The position numbers and the translations under genes were made by a program. A stretch of DNA of 64,000 nucleotides from CBDCKN01 sp965219035 (GTDB lineage: Bacteria > Gemmatimonadota > Gemmatimonadetes > Longimicrobiales > Gaopeijiaceae). Shown in pieces: positions 1 to 7,837 of this stretch; within the stretch, counting starts at the first letter, position 1; every line of letters starts with the position of its first letter. The notes below the pieces were generated by a model. The model saw nothing but the letters and a program-made list of their open reading frames with translations. It was not told where the DNA came from and did not search any database. The stretch spans positions 372,001 through 436,000 of the forward strand of contig CBDCMR010000003.1 of NCBI GenBank assembly GCA_965219035.1. Direction: 5' to 3'.

Positions 1-404
1 TCTCGCTTCTGGAAGGGAGGAGGCCCTCCCGTCATCTCCCCCATGTCCCGGAGGTGGGACATGAGCTCCCGGGTAGCCAGGGCGGCACCGATGGAATCCT
101 CAGTGAAGGGGCGTCCCCGGGGACCGAGCACCCGAACCCCCTTCTTCAGGCACTCCGAGGCAAGGGGGATGTCCGCCGAGACGACGATGTCGTTCTTCGC
201 GACGTGCTCGATGATCCAGGAGTCTGCGGCGTCGAGCTCACCGTCCACGATGACCAACTCGAGCCACTCCTCCTCAGGAGCGCGCAGCCACGCGTTGGAC
301 ACCAGCGTAACTTTGATCCCGTACCGCTGGGCCACCCGGTAGACCTCGTCCCTCACCGGGCAGGCGTCGGCATCCACGAAGATCCCGGGTAGATGCTCGT
401 TCAC
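1..404 (-). CDS. yaiI: YaiI/YqxD family (DUF188) protein, 3' end outside window
   Basis: The protein reads VNEHLPGIFVDADACPVRDE at its start, the classic DUF188 opening with the conserved DADACPV motif. It continues with an internal SADIPLASECLKKG segment and GPRGRPFTEDSIGAAL. The family has a PIN-like fold and is poorly characterised, so no reaction is assigned. Start chosen is GTG at 404, whose GTGA overlaps the TGA stop of the upstream methyltransferase gene (401-403), so the two are probably translationally coupled. About 134 codons are visible and the gene leaves the window at base 1. Family usual length is about 150 residues, so only a short tail is missing. Confidence 0.88.
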   Translation of the reverse strand, partial: MNEHLPGIFVDADACPVRDEVYRVAQRYGIKVTLVSNAWLRAPEEEWLELVIVDGELDAADSWIIEHVAKNDIVVSADIPLASECLKKGVRVLGPRGRPFTEDSIGAALATRELMSHLRDMGEMTGGPPPFQKR

Positions 405-1381
405 GGCGATCCTGGCCCGCCGCCGGTCCCCAACGGGAAGAGCCTGCTCCTCATCTCGGCGATGTGGCCGGGCTGAACGCGGCAGCACCCGCCGATGCCC
501 GAAGCCCCTAGCTTCGCCCACTCCTCGATGAGGATCGCCCATTCGACGGGGCGCCGAGCCGGCGTCCACTTCTTGTCTACGGCGTCGTATCCCTCTCCCG
601 AGTTGGGATAGACGATGATCGGCTTCGGCTTGGCCTTCCGGATCTCTCCGATCAGCGAGGAGATGTGCTCGGGAGCGGTGCAGTTGCTGCCCACCGCGGC
701 CACCTGCGGCTCGGCCGCGCACAGCTCGGCCACGTGCTCGAGGCGGCTGCCATCGCTGACATGGGCTCCGTCTCGGCAGCTGAAGCTCATCCACGCCCAC
801 CGGTGGGGGGTGTCGCGTAGAAGGTGGAGGAGCACCTCGGCCTCGAGTCGCGACGGGATGGTCTCGCACGCCAAGAGATCCGCCCGGCTCTCGGCCAGGA
901 TATGCCAGCGTCTCTCGTGGAAGGCGTGTAGCTCGTCGGCGTCGATCCCGTAGTCGCCCCTGTACTCCGATCCGTCGGCGAGGAACGCCCCGTAGGGCCC
1001 GATGCTCGCCGCCACGAGGGGCCGCAGGCGACCGTGTCGGTTCTCGGGATTGGCCCAGAAGGAGTCGCGCGTCTCGACGGCAAGGTCGATGGATCGCACC
1101 AGGAGCTTGACGGCATCCTCGTCCCTCAGGCCCCTCGCCGAGAATCCTGGGAAGGTGGTCTGATAGGTTGCCGTTGTGATGCAGTCGGCGCCCGCCTTCA
1201 GAAAGTCCAGGTGCACGTCCCGGATGGCGTCGGGGTCTTCCAGCAACACCTTGGCAGACCAGAGATGGTCATTCAGGTCATGGCCACGCGCCTCCAGGGC
1301 CGTGGCCAAGCCACCGTCCAGCACGATTCTGCCCTGGAGTCGGACGAAGGGGAGGAGGGGGTTCTCGATGGAAGTCGTCAC
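401..1381 (-). CDS. mmuM: Homocysteine S-methyltransferase (MmuM-like)
   Basis: 326-residue protein of the Pfam S-methyltransferase family, which moves a methyl group from S-methylmethionine or SAM to homocysteine to make methionine. N-terminal DGGLATALEARG and TATYQTTF match the family. The three zinc-binding cysteines are present as GSNCTAP (about residue 230) and GGCCRVQPGHI near the C terminus, so the enzyme looks active. Start is GTG at 1381, with only a weak GGAA upstream. The stop overlaps the GTG of the downstream yaiI gene. A homocysteine/methionine role agrees with the Cys/Met PLP enzyme encoded at 11.4-12.6 kb, but they are not adjacent. Confidence 0.9.
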   Translation of the reverse strand: MTTSIENPLLPFVRLQGRIVLDGGLATALEARGHDLNDHLWSAKVLLEDPDAIRDVHLDFLKAGADCITTATYQTTFPGFSARGLRDEDAVKLLVRSIDLAVETRDSFWANPENRHGRLRPLVAASIGPYGAFLADGSEYRGDYGIDADELHAFHERRWHILAESRADLLACETIPSRLEAEVLLHLLRDTPHRWAWMSFSCRDGAHVSDGSRLEHVAELCAAEPQVAAVGSNCTAPEHISSLIGEIRKAKPKPIIVYPNSGEGYDAVDKKWTPARRPVEWAILIEEWAKLGASGIGGCCRVQPGHIAEMRSRLFPLGTGGGPGSP

Positions 1382-1457
1382 TTCGATTCCGGGTCAGCCA
1401 AGGGTCGCTCGGGGGCTCGACGACAACGTGTTCGGGAGGGGATCGGGCGGCAAGCGT

Positions 1458-1492
1458 CTCTAGTGTTCCGTTTCCGAAGTTCGCGAGCCGCC
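1458..1492 (+). mobile_element. Remnant end of the CTAG-inserting palindromic element
   Basis: After CTAG (1457-1460 region) the sequence TGTTCCGTTTCCGAAGTTCG is almost identical to the inverted right end of the complete 177-bp element at 50774-50950, and the match continues through CGCGAGCCGCC. No second end is seen before the csp gene, so this is a single-ended trace or deletion derivative. It lies between csp and mmuM, both on the minus strand. Confidence 0.55.
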
Positions 1493-1506
1493 AAGAGGGC
1501 CGGTGG

Positions 1507-1549
1507 GGAAAAGACAAGCGGGCCACCCCGAATGCTCGGGGCGGCCCGC
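1507..1549 (-). terminator. Rho-independent terminator of the cold-shock gene
   Basis: On the minus strand, CGGGCC-C-CCCCGA-type arms (GGGCCGCCCCGA pairing with TCGGGGTGGCCC, loop GCAT) form a strong hairpin at about 1519-1548. It is followed by CTTGTCTTTTCCC. It begins about 30 bases after the csp stop codon, as expected for a monocistronic csp transcript. Confidence 0.7.
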
Positions 1550-1580
1550 CACTTGCTGTGGGCCACTCGGCCCAAAGGCT

Positions 1581-1787
1581 CTAGACCTTCTGGACGTTCT
1601 CTGCGGCGGGGCCTTTCTGGCCCTCCACCACGTCGAACTCGACGCTCTCGCCTTCGGCCAGAGACTTGAAGCCCTCGGCCTGAATCGCGGAATGATGGAC
1701 GAACAGGTCTCTGCTGCCATCCTCCGGGGTGATAAAGCCGAAGCCCTTTTGGTCGTTGAACCACTTCACAGTGCCTTTGGTACGCAT
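1581..1787 (-). CDS. csp: Cold-shock domain protein (CspA family)
   Basis: A 68-residue single cold-shock domain that binds single-stranded nucleic acid. It has RNP1 as KGFGFITPEDG (about residues 14-24) and RNP2 as DLFVHHSAI. The family acts as an RNA chaperone or anti-terminator, often constitutive as well as cold-induced. The second of two adjacent ATG codons (1787) is preferred because GGAG then lies six bases upstream. The stop is followed by a good hairpin terminator. The 250 bases upstream show no gene. Confidence 0.93.
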   Translation of the reverse strand: MRTKGTVKWFNDQKGFGFITPEDGSRDLFVHHSAIQAEGFKSLAEGESVEFDVVEGQKGPAAENVQKV

Positions 1788-1891
1788 CATCTACTCCATC
1801 TGGTTGGTCATGGTCGGAGTCCGGATGATCCGCACCTTCCGACTTCTTGACTCTCGCGGTCGTATCCCCCGCGCTGGGTCGTGGCACCTGC

Positions 1892-1926
1892 CACGAAAAA
1901 AGCGGGCAGCCCGTGGAGGCCCCCGC
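1892..1926 (-). terminator. Probable terminator after the release-factor-like gene
   Basis: On the minus strand GCGGG...CCCGC arms are immediately followed by TTTTTTCG. It lies about 110 bases after the stop of the gene at 2037-3132. The loop is long (about 15 bases), so this is moderate evidence. Bases 1788-2036 otherwise contain nothing recognisable as a gene. Confidence 0.45.
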
Positions 1927-2036
1927 ATCGATACCGCTGCTTCTAGCCTACCTTCAATGTTTCTTTGATTACTGTAAATCTCACGGAAACGGCGCTGCTC
2001 GTCAACTGCCGCGGAAACGGTGGGTGAAGCCGTGGA

Positions 2037-3132
2037 TCAGAGTACGGAGAAGCGCAGCCGGGCTCCCAACCCTCCACCCTCCGCGTCGAGGAGATCCCCG
2101 GGGCCTCCGCTCAGCTCCGCAACATCGCCACCGTGGAGCAGTGCGGCGCGCACCAGAGGCTCGACGTCGGATCGCTCCTCATCGGCGAGTCTCCTGGACA
2201 CCAGCAGCATATCCACCGCCCCCTGATCCAGGGCCAATCCGGTGTTCTTGAGCCCGAGTGTGCCCTTGCCGCCTGGATGGGCGGAGTCGACGATGGCCTG
2301 GAGGACTTTGCCGTGCTCGTGATCGCGGATGTCGTCGAGGAATGGAGCGATCTCCCGGGACACCTCCGACGCCGGCATCTCGAGCTCGAGACCGGGCGCA
2401 ATGGTGGTGCGAGCCATGAGGGCGTCGGGAAGGCCGCAGCGGAGTGCCGACGCAACGTCGGGTGGGCCCCCGATGATCACCGAGCCTTCGTGACCGATCG
2501 AATCGACTACGGCCTGGATCGTATCCCGGGCCAGTTGCTGGTTTTCCGCCATGAGAGATCTCTGGGCCGCATCGCGAGCCGTGGCACCCCTCACCCCCGT
2601 GGCGAAGCCGGGCGGACTTCATCATGCCCACGTCCGAGAAATCCTCGAGGGAGCGGTCGACCTCCAGCTCCTTGGCCTCGGTCAACCGACCACCCTGCTG
2701 TCTCAACAGTCGTGATCGCCAGTGGTCGCACAGGACGACGGCCACAGGGTGAGCCAGGTTCAGCACCCGCAGATAGGGCGTAAGCAGGGCGCCCCTCTGC
2801 CAGACCACTACGGTGGGAACCCGAACCGGCAGCGACTCGGAGTGGTGGATCACACCTTCGGTAAAGAAGCCCGCCCATCCGGGCGAGGTAAGGAAGCCGT
2901 GGTGACGTCCGAGATGGCTCTCGAGAACCTCGAGAGCATGGCCGAAGGCCGCGAGATCGGTTGGCGAATGGTCCACCAGTTCGTTGCCGAGACGGCGGGT
3001 CTCCCTTTGAAGTCTTCGGCGCCAGGCGGTCCGCTCTGAAGGATCGGTCTCATCCCCATCGAGATAGACGCTGAGCAGGGGTGTGTCCTTGAGCCGGCGG
3101 TGCAGCTCAGTCAACTGCCGAAGGTCGAGCAT
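2037..3132 (-). pseudogene. Bacterial archaeo-eukaryotic release-factor-like protein (baeRF), single frameshift
   Basis: The first part (3132 to about 2600) starts MLDLRQLTELHRRLKDTPLL, followed by SVYLDGDETD, typical of the baeRF family 10-like eRF1-domain proteins. The second part is in another frame (2594 to 2037), includes AENQQLARDTIQAVVD, and ends with a domain containing GLKNTGLALDQGAVDMLLVS. This is the eRF1 domain-3-like fold. The frames join perfectly if one base is removed from the C5 run at 2594-2598 (G5 on the coding strand). The gene is therefore either genuinely frameshifted or carries a homopolymer sequencing error. Start is ATG 3132 with GGAAGG upstream. The family is suspected to act on stalled ribosomes or dormancy, but function is not established. 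Whole length would be about 365 residues. Confidence 0.75.
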
Positions 3133-3362
3133 GGTGGCCTTCCCCTCCCGAGGGGGGCGTATCCAGTGACTCCGATCCTCGAGGGACACCGACCCCACCA
3201 GTCATCCCGAGAATCTCCGCTACTGCTGGACATCAATCTCGCTGTTTTCCGCTCGAGGCGCTGTCGGGGTCGGGGAGGAGGGCAAGAAGGCGATGGCGCA
3301 GGGCGGTGCCAACCCCGAGATTGGGTAAGGATTCCCCACGCACCCGTCCGCAGGAGGCAGTT

Positions 3363-3794
3363 ATGAAGATCAGGGATATCCTCCGCCACAAAGGGCACGA
3401 CGTCGTCACCGCGTCCACCGGCGATAGCGTCCTCCAAGCCGTGCGGGTTCTCGTGGACCACAACATCGGTGGCGTGGTGGTGGTGGAGGGCGGCGAGGTC
3501 ATCGGGATTCTCACGGAACGGGACATCCTCCGTCTCGTCGCGAGCAAGCCGGATGAACTCCAGGCCCTTGAAGTCGGTCAGGTGATGACGCGCGACGTGA
3601 TCAGGCTGGCGCCCGACGACGATCTGGCTCACGTCATGGAGGTCATGACGGAAAACAGGATTCGACACCTTCCCGTCATCGAGGAAAGTAGGCTGGCCGG
3701 GATCGTCACGATCGGTGATGTCGTGAACGCGTTCCGGCGCGTTGCCGAGGACGAGAACGCACATCTCAGGCAGTACATCAAGGCCGGGAGCTGA
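3363..3794 (+). CDS. Paired CBS-domain protein
   Basis: 143-residue protein made of two CBS motifs and nothing else. CBS1 includes DHNIGGVVVVEGGEVIGILT and ERDILR; CBS2 includes ENRIRHLPVIEESRLAGIVT and IGDVV. Such stand-alone Bateman modules bind adenine nucleotides and usually regulate a partner, which cannot be identified here. ATG 3363 follows a clear GGAGG (CAGGAGGCAGTT). It is divergent from the baeRF gene across about 230 bases, so a shared promoter region is likely. Confidence 0.9.
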   Translation: MKIRDILRHKGHDVVTASTGDSVLQAVRVLVDHNIGGVVVVEGGEVIGILTERDILRLVASKPDELQALEVGQVMTRDVIRLAPDDDLAHVMEVMTENRIRHLPVIEESRLAGIVTIGDVVNAFRRVAEDENAHLRQYIKAGS

Positions 3795-3803
3795 CAGAGC
3801 GTC

Positions 3804-4112
3804 CTACGTCTTGTGCACCACCCGGGTGGTCATGCAGCGAAGGCTCTGAACGTCGGTGGTCTTGATAGGATCCAACAGCGTGCCACACTTGGAACATGCC
3901 TGGTCTTCGGGCGCATGGCCGTGGCACAAAGCTCTTGACACACCCCAAAGCTTCGGGTAACTATCGGCCCATGAACATCATTTTCTCGAAGAGCGATCGA
4001 TTTATGGGCTCGCCAGGTAAACCGTTGCCAGGCGTGTGGCCGGAGGTGCGTGCGTTGTAGTACCAGAGCCAACCCATGAGTGGATCGACGTCCTGGCAGA
4101 TCGCCAGGGCGT
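3804..4112 (-). pseudogene. Unrecognised protein-like remnant in two frames
   Basis: Two minus-strand stretches look protein-like but neither has a good start. One reads MGWLWYYNARTSGHTPGNGL and then INRSLFEKMMFMGR before TAG. The other, in a different frame, reads WADSYPKLWGVSRALCHGHA with a CSKCGTLLDPIKTTD segment (Cys-x2-Cys) before TAG at 3804. I do not recognise the family. The broken frames and lack of start suggest a decayed gene. The 340-base gap between the CBS gene and the chorismate mutase gene contains nothing else convincing. Confidence 0.25.
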
Positions 4113-4136
4113 CTTTTTTGTTCAAAGGATTTTGCA

Positions 4137-4451
4137 ATGACGACGATGGAAGCAGTTAGGGAGCTCCAGATGGTGAGAGGTGAGATCGACGAAGTCGATC
4201 GATCCCTGGTGGGGCTCATGGCGGCCCGGGTCGATTTGGCCCGGGAGGCAAGGCTCCTGAAGGACCAAGGGGAACTGAGCTACGAGGATCCCGCCCGCGA
4301 AGCGGCTGTGGTCCGGCAGGCGGCCGAGGCAGCCAGGGAGCTGGAGCTGGACCCCGAGATCATCCGGGACGTGTTCTGGCGCCTCATCGCCCTGTCGAAG
4401 TGGGCCCACTCGAGGGACCCCGGAGTGGGCGTAGGAGTGGGTGCGGGATGA
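4137..4451 (+). CDS. Chorismate mutase, AroQ type
   Basis: 104-residue all-helical AroQ-class protein that rearranges chorismate to prephenate. The family pattern is clear in REIDEVD-like RGEIDEVDRSLVGLMAARVD and the conserved KDQG segment after LAREARLL. ATG 4137 is preceded by AAAGGAT. Its TGA stop overlaps the ATG of the prephenate dehydratase gene (ATGA, 4448-4451). The two steps that are fused in E. coli PheA are therefore encoded here as separate, coupled genes. The tail after residue 95 is a Gly/Val repeat (GVGVGVGAG) not expected in the family. Confidence 0.88.
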   Translation: MTTMEAVRELQMVRGEIDEVDRSLVGLMAARVDLAREARLLKDQGELSYEDPAREAAVVRQAAEAARELELDPEIIRDVFWRLIALSKWAHSRDPGVGVGVGAG

Positions 4452-5281
4452 CCCGGGTCTCCATCCAGGGAGAGGCAGGGGCGTTCAGCCATGCGGCGGC
4501 CCAACAGTTGCTCGGTCCCGATGTCGAGCTTCATACCTGCAGGACCTTCGACGAGGCGTTCGAGGTCGTCCTGAGTCACGACGTGGACCGGGCCGTGATC
4601 CCGGTGGAGAACGCCTTGGCGGGCCCCGTCGTCGAGTCCCTGGATCTCTTGTGGTCCACGGGCCTCGAGGTCGTGGGCGAGACACGCGTCCGGATTCGCC
4701 TGTGCCTTTCGGCTCCTCCTGGCGTCCGTCTGGAGGAGGTGCGGTCGGTCGCTTCGCATCCGGTGGCTCTCAAGCAGTGCCGGGGGCTCTTCGACGCGAA
4801 CCCCCTCATGGAGAGCGTGGTGGTCTATGACACGGCGGGCAGCGTCAGAGACCTCATGCTCGGCAACGCCGACTACGACGCCGCCATCGGATCGCCCCTC
4901 GCAGCAGAGCTCTACGGCGCGGAGGTGCTGAAGGGCGGCGTAGAGGACGATCACAGGAACTACACCCGCTTCTTCGAGTTGACCGCACCGGCCGCCGAGA
5001 CGGCGACGAGCGGGGACTGCGCGGCGGTCGCGGTGGTGGTCCGAAACGAGCCGGGGGGCCTCCATGAGGTGCTTGGAGTGTGCGCCGGCCACGGCGTCGA
5101 CATGACGCAGATCGTCGCCCGTCCCATCAGGGGCGCTCCCTGGCAGTATCGGTTCTACATGGAAGTGCGTGCGGACCGGCCCGAGGACCTGACCGAGTGC
5201 CTACGAGTGCTCGAGGGCACCGCGGAGGAGACGCGGGTCTTCGGTACCTACTCCAAGGTCGAAGAGCCCGTAGCTGGCTAG
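4448..5281 (+). CDS. pheA: Prephenate dehydratase with ACT domain
   Basis: 277 residues. The N-terminal 180 residues are the prephenate dehydratase domain that makes phenylpyruvate. GEAGAFSHAAA at the start, the VIPVENALAGPV segment and the catalytic-type NYTRFFEL Thr-Arg-Phe motif are present. A C-terminal ACT domain (from about residue 190) with NEPGGLHEVLGVCAGHGVDM and a variant of the Phe-binding segment (ARPIRGAPWQYRFYMEV) suggests allosteric control by phenylalanine. The start ATG overlaps the chorismate mutase stop. The stop overlaps by four bases the convergent methyltransferase gene at 5278. Confidence 0.93.
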   Translation: MTRVSIQGEAGAFSHAAAQQLLGPDVELHTCRTFDEAFEVVLSHDVDRAVIPVENALAGPVVESLDLLWSTGLEVVGETRVRIRLCLSAPPGVRLEEVRSVASHPVALKQCRGLFDANPLMESVVVYDTAGSVRDLMLGNADYDAAIGSPLAAELYGAEVLKGGVEDDHRNYTRFFELTAPAAETATSGDCAAVAVVVRNEPGGLHEVLGVCAGHGVDMTQIVARPIRGAPWQYRFYMEVRADRPEDLTECLRVLEGTAEETRVFGTYSKVEEPVAG

Positions 5282-5784
5282 ACCTCGCCTCCGCGGGAGG
5301 CGATCCCTTGCTCCAGGTGTTCCACGAAGCGCCTCTTCGCCTGGCCCACCAGCCCACGGTGCTCCATGAAGTCGAGCCACGCCGACCACAGCGTCGCGAA
5401 GGCCGCCGAGGCGGAATCACCGTGAAGATCGAAGAGCACCACCGGGCCTTCCGGCCGCACTCGCTCGGCCACGCTCGTAAGCAGCTCTTGCTTGGCACCG
5501 TCGTCCGGGAGGAAGTGCATGACGTTGATGACTGTCGCGGCGTCGAACTCGGGCCTCATGGGGAGATCGTGCACGTGGCCGTGGTGGAGACGGACGCGCT
5601 CCTCGACGCCCAACCGCTCAACCACGCTCCCAGTGGCCTCGATCATCTTGGTGCTGGGGTCGACGGCCGTGAAGCGCCACCCCGGCCGAGGCGGGGTCAG
5701 GTGCTCGATTTCCTTGCCCGTGCCGCAGCCGACCACGAGGACGTACCCCTCGGAGTCGAGGTGGGTGTGGAGAAGGGCGTGCAC
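5278..5784 (-). CDS. SAM-dependent class I methyltransferase, N terminus damaged
   Basis: The open frame from GTG 5784 gives 168 residues with motif I YVLVVGCGTGKEIEHL, an acidic loop FTAVDPSTKMIE and later MHFLPDDGAKQELL. This is a standard Rossmann methyltransferase of unknown substrate. Upstream in the same frame GYRLIAETVIPGYDQVFEAV is clearly homologous N-terminal sequence but is preceded by TGA without a start. The residues that should precede it (LDFDGDYGEA) are in another frame. A single missing base near 5838 would restore a longer protein. The gene is either truncated to about 168 residues or frameshifted. Its stop overlaps the end of pheA. Confidence 0.75.
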   Translation of the reverse strand: MHALLHTHLDSEGYVLVVGCGTGKEIEHLTPPRPGWRFTAVDPSTKMIEATGSVVERLGVEERVRLHHGHVHDLPMRPEFDAATVINVMHFLPDDGAKQELLTSVAERVRPEGPVVLFDLHGDSASAAFATLWSAWLDFMEHRGLVGQAKRRFVEHLEQGIASRGGEV

Positions 5785-6914
5785 CGCTTCGAAGACCTGG
5801 TCGTAGCCTGGAATGACGGTCTCGGCGATGAGGCGGTAGCCTCACCGTAGTCACCGTCGAAGTCGAGGCCTCTGGGTCCCTCACGGCGCTGTCCCTCCGG
5901 CTCGCTGGAAGTGAGCCAGCGATGTGCGGGTATCCTGTGCGAGGTCGCGGGTTGCCGCAAGCGAGGTCGGCTGGCTTTTCTGGACGCTATCATACTCGAG
6001 GGGGCTCTCGTTCGGCTGCCTTTAAGCGACACCACGACGACGGCGGAGAGGATCATGGCCATGGCCAGCCCGGCCCTCAGATCGAGCTGCTCGCCGGCCA
6101 GCAGCCATCCCAGGAGCACGGCCACCGCTGGGTTCACGTACGCATGGGTGGTGGCCCGGGTGGGTGTGGTCACCCCCAGCAGCCAGATGTATGCCGAGAA
6201 GCCGATCAGGGCACCGAAGAGGATCAGGTATGCAAGGGCGAGGACGGACTTCATGGAGAAGCTGGAGGGATCAAGCTGTCCACCCTCGCCGGCCATGACC
6301 GCCATGACGGCGAGGATGGCCCCTCCGGTGAGCATCTGCATGGCCGTGGTCAGCCAGGGGGAGGCCGGGAGCCGAGCCCGGCGCGCATAGATGGAGCCCG
6401 AAGCCCACGCCAGGGCGGCCCCAAGCAGCGCTATGCCGCCCACGAGCCCCTCACGACTATGGGCACCGACGTGGTCCGAGCTCATCAGGAGACCCACGCC
6501 CAATAGGCCCCACAGGAGCCCCGCCAGCAGCGCGCTCGACGGACGTGGACTACCACCCGAGAGCCAATCGATGAGCACCATCCAGAGGGGTACCGTGGCG
6601 ATGATCAGAGCCGCCAGCCCCGAGGGCACCCATTGCTCGGCCCACACTATCCCCCCGTTCCCTCCTCCCAGCAGGAGCGCGCCCACGACAGCCGCCGAGA
6701 GCCAGTGACGCCCATCGGGACGCTCGGCCCGCCGCCGGGCGAAAGCGTAGAGGATCGCGCCGGCCACGAGAAACCGAACCGCCGCCATGGAGAACGGTGG
6801 CAGGGTCTCGATGGCGAAGCGGATGGCGAGGTAGGTGGAGCCCCATATGAAGTAGACCGAGGCGAAGGCCAGCGTCAGCTTCCACAGGGCGGGGTCGGCA
6901 TGAGGGACACGCAT
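5697..6914 (-). CDS. EamA/DMT-family transporter
   Basis: The first 295 residues form two EamA repeats with about ten membrane segments. They start FASVYFIWGSTYLAIRFAIE and include ATVPLWMVLIDWL and, in repeat two, PVAVLLGWLLAGEQLD. Members export amino acids or other metabolites; substrate is not predictable. ATG 6914 is chosen over an upstream ATG because the homology starts there; the ribosome site is weak. The frame does not stop where the family ends (about 6010) but reads on for roughly 100 residues of non-membrane sequence, overlapping the methyltransferase gene. This suggests that an indel has removed the native stop. Confidence 0.82.
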   Translation of the reverse strand: MRVPHADPALWKLTLAFASVYFIWGSTYLAIRFAIETLPPFSMAAVRFLVAGAILYAFARRRAERPDGRHWLSAAVVGALLLGGGNGGIVWAEQWVPSGLAALIIATVPLWMVLIDWLSGGSPRPSSALLAGLLWGLLGVGLLMSSDHVGAHSREGLVGGIALLGAALAWASGSIYARRARLPASPWLTTAMQMLTGGAILAVMAVMAGEGGQLDPSSFSMKSVLALAYLILFGALIGFSAYIWLLGVTTPTRATTHAYVNPAVAVLLGWLLAGEQLDLRAGLAMAMILSAVVVVSLKGSRTRAPSSMIASRKASRPRLRQPATSHRIPAHRWLTSSEPEGQRREGPRGLDFDGDYGEATASSPRPSFQATTRSSKRCTPFSTPTSTPRGTSSWSAAARARKSST

Positions 6915-7176
6915 ACGTCTGCATACCCCGGCGAGTTCCACGGGCCGTGGCCCAGCGTGCCGGCCACGGGATCCGTCACCAGGGTGTCGTGGGACCCGCC
7001 TCCTCAGGCCTCGGGGAGGCCGATCCGGCGTCCTTCTCTCTCATGTCCCGGCGCGCGTGTGCCTCGGGCCGGACCCCGTCAGCTCACTGCTGCGTCAGCG
7101 CGGTTTCGATCGCACGCCTTGCCCCGCTCCCTCATCGGTCCCAGCATCACTGAGCGCCTTACCACGGAGGGATCCC

Positions 7177-7412
7177 ATGCGCCGGTCACCCTGCTTCTCG
7201 CCGTCACCCTCGCTGTCATCTCCGTCCCGCACTCGGCTGCCGCCCAGGGCCATCACGGCCCCGTCTCCTTCGTCCGCTACGAGTATCAGAGTCGCACGTC
7301 CTACGGGGTGCTGAACGGTGACCGCATTCGCTGTTGCCCCCCTCTGAGCCTCAGAAGGTCATCGCCGTGCGGCTGAACTACCGCAGCCGACGTTCCGGAA
7401 CCCTCCCCACGC
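7177..7412 (+). pseudogene. Fumarylacetoacetate-hydrolase-family protein, internally deleted scar
   Basis: After GGAGG and ATG 7177 the sequence, in a shifted frame, gives a secretion signal (TLLLAVTLAVISVPHSAAAQ). It then gives VSFVRYEYQSRTSYGVLNGD, the usual N terminus of FAH-family hydrolases. The next recognisable segment, LLPPSEPQKVIAVRLNYRS, follows directly in yet another frame. In intact homologues these are separated by roughly 25-30 residues, so there is an internal deletion. The catalytic part is absent. The 235 bases before this (6942-7176) hold nothing I can identify. Confidence 0.65.
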
Positions 7413-7756
7413 CCTGTTTGTGAACGAGGTGGGCGCCTTCGGGATGTGGCTGCGGACGTCGGGCTCGACGACCCCACAGGAACGTGAAGGTAGCCTGGTT
7501 CGACTACGAGGAGGACGGAGACCTGGACGTGTTCGTCGCCAACATGACGGCGGCCCCCAACGGTCTCTTCCGAAACGACGACGGCACCTTCACCCATGTG
7601 GCCGCGGAAGCTGGGGTGGCGGATGGGGGCCGGGGTCTCGGAGACGAGTCGCTGGGAACGGTGCGCCCGTGCGTGTTCGACTTCGACAACGACGGATTCC
7701 TCGATCTCGGACCCGCCCATGTGGGCAGGCCGGTGACCGTCGTCTTGGCCGGATAG
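7413..7756 (+). pseudogene. CRTAC1/FG-GAP (VCBS repeat) protein fragment
   Basis: The frame from about 7484 reads VAWFDYEEDGDLDVFVANMT, then LFRNDDGTFTHVAAEAGVAD and VFDFDNDGFLDLG. These are typical Asp-rich FG-GAP/VCBS propeller blades of secreted CRTAC1-like proteins. A preceding stretch in another frame (VNEVGAFGMWLRT) looks like another blade. No start, signal peptide or full-length propeller is present. It abuts the left side of the IS481-type element, so insertion or associated deletion probably destroyed it. Confidence 0.6.
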
Positions 7757-7837
7757 ACTTTTTCAGGAGCCCTTCTCGGTACTTTGCTAGGTGAGCACAA
7801 TGAATATCCGCAACGCTTGTTTCGCACTCACCTGGTC

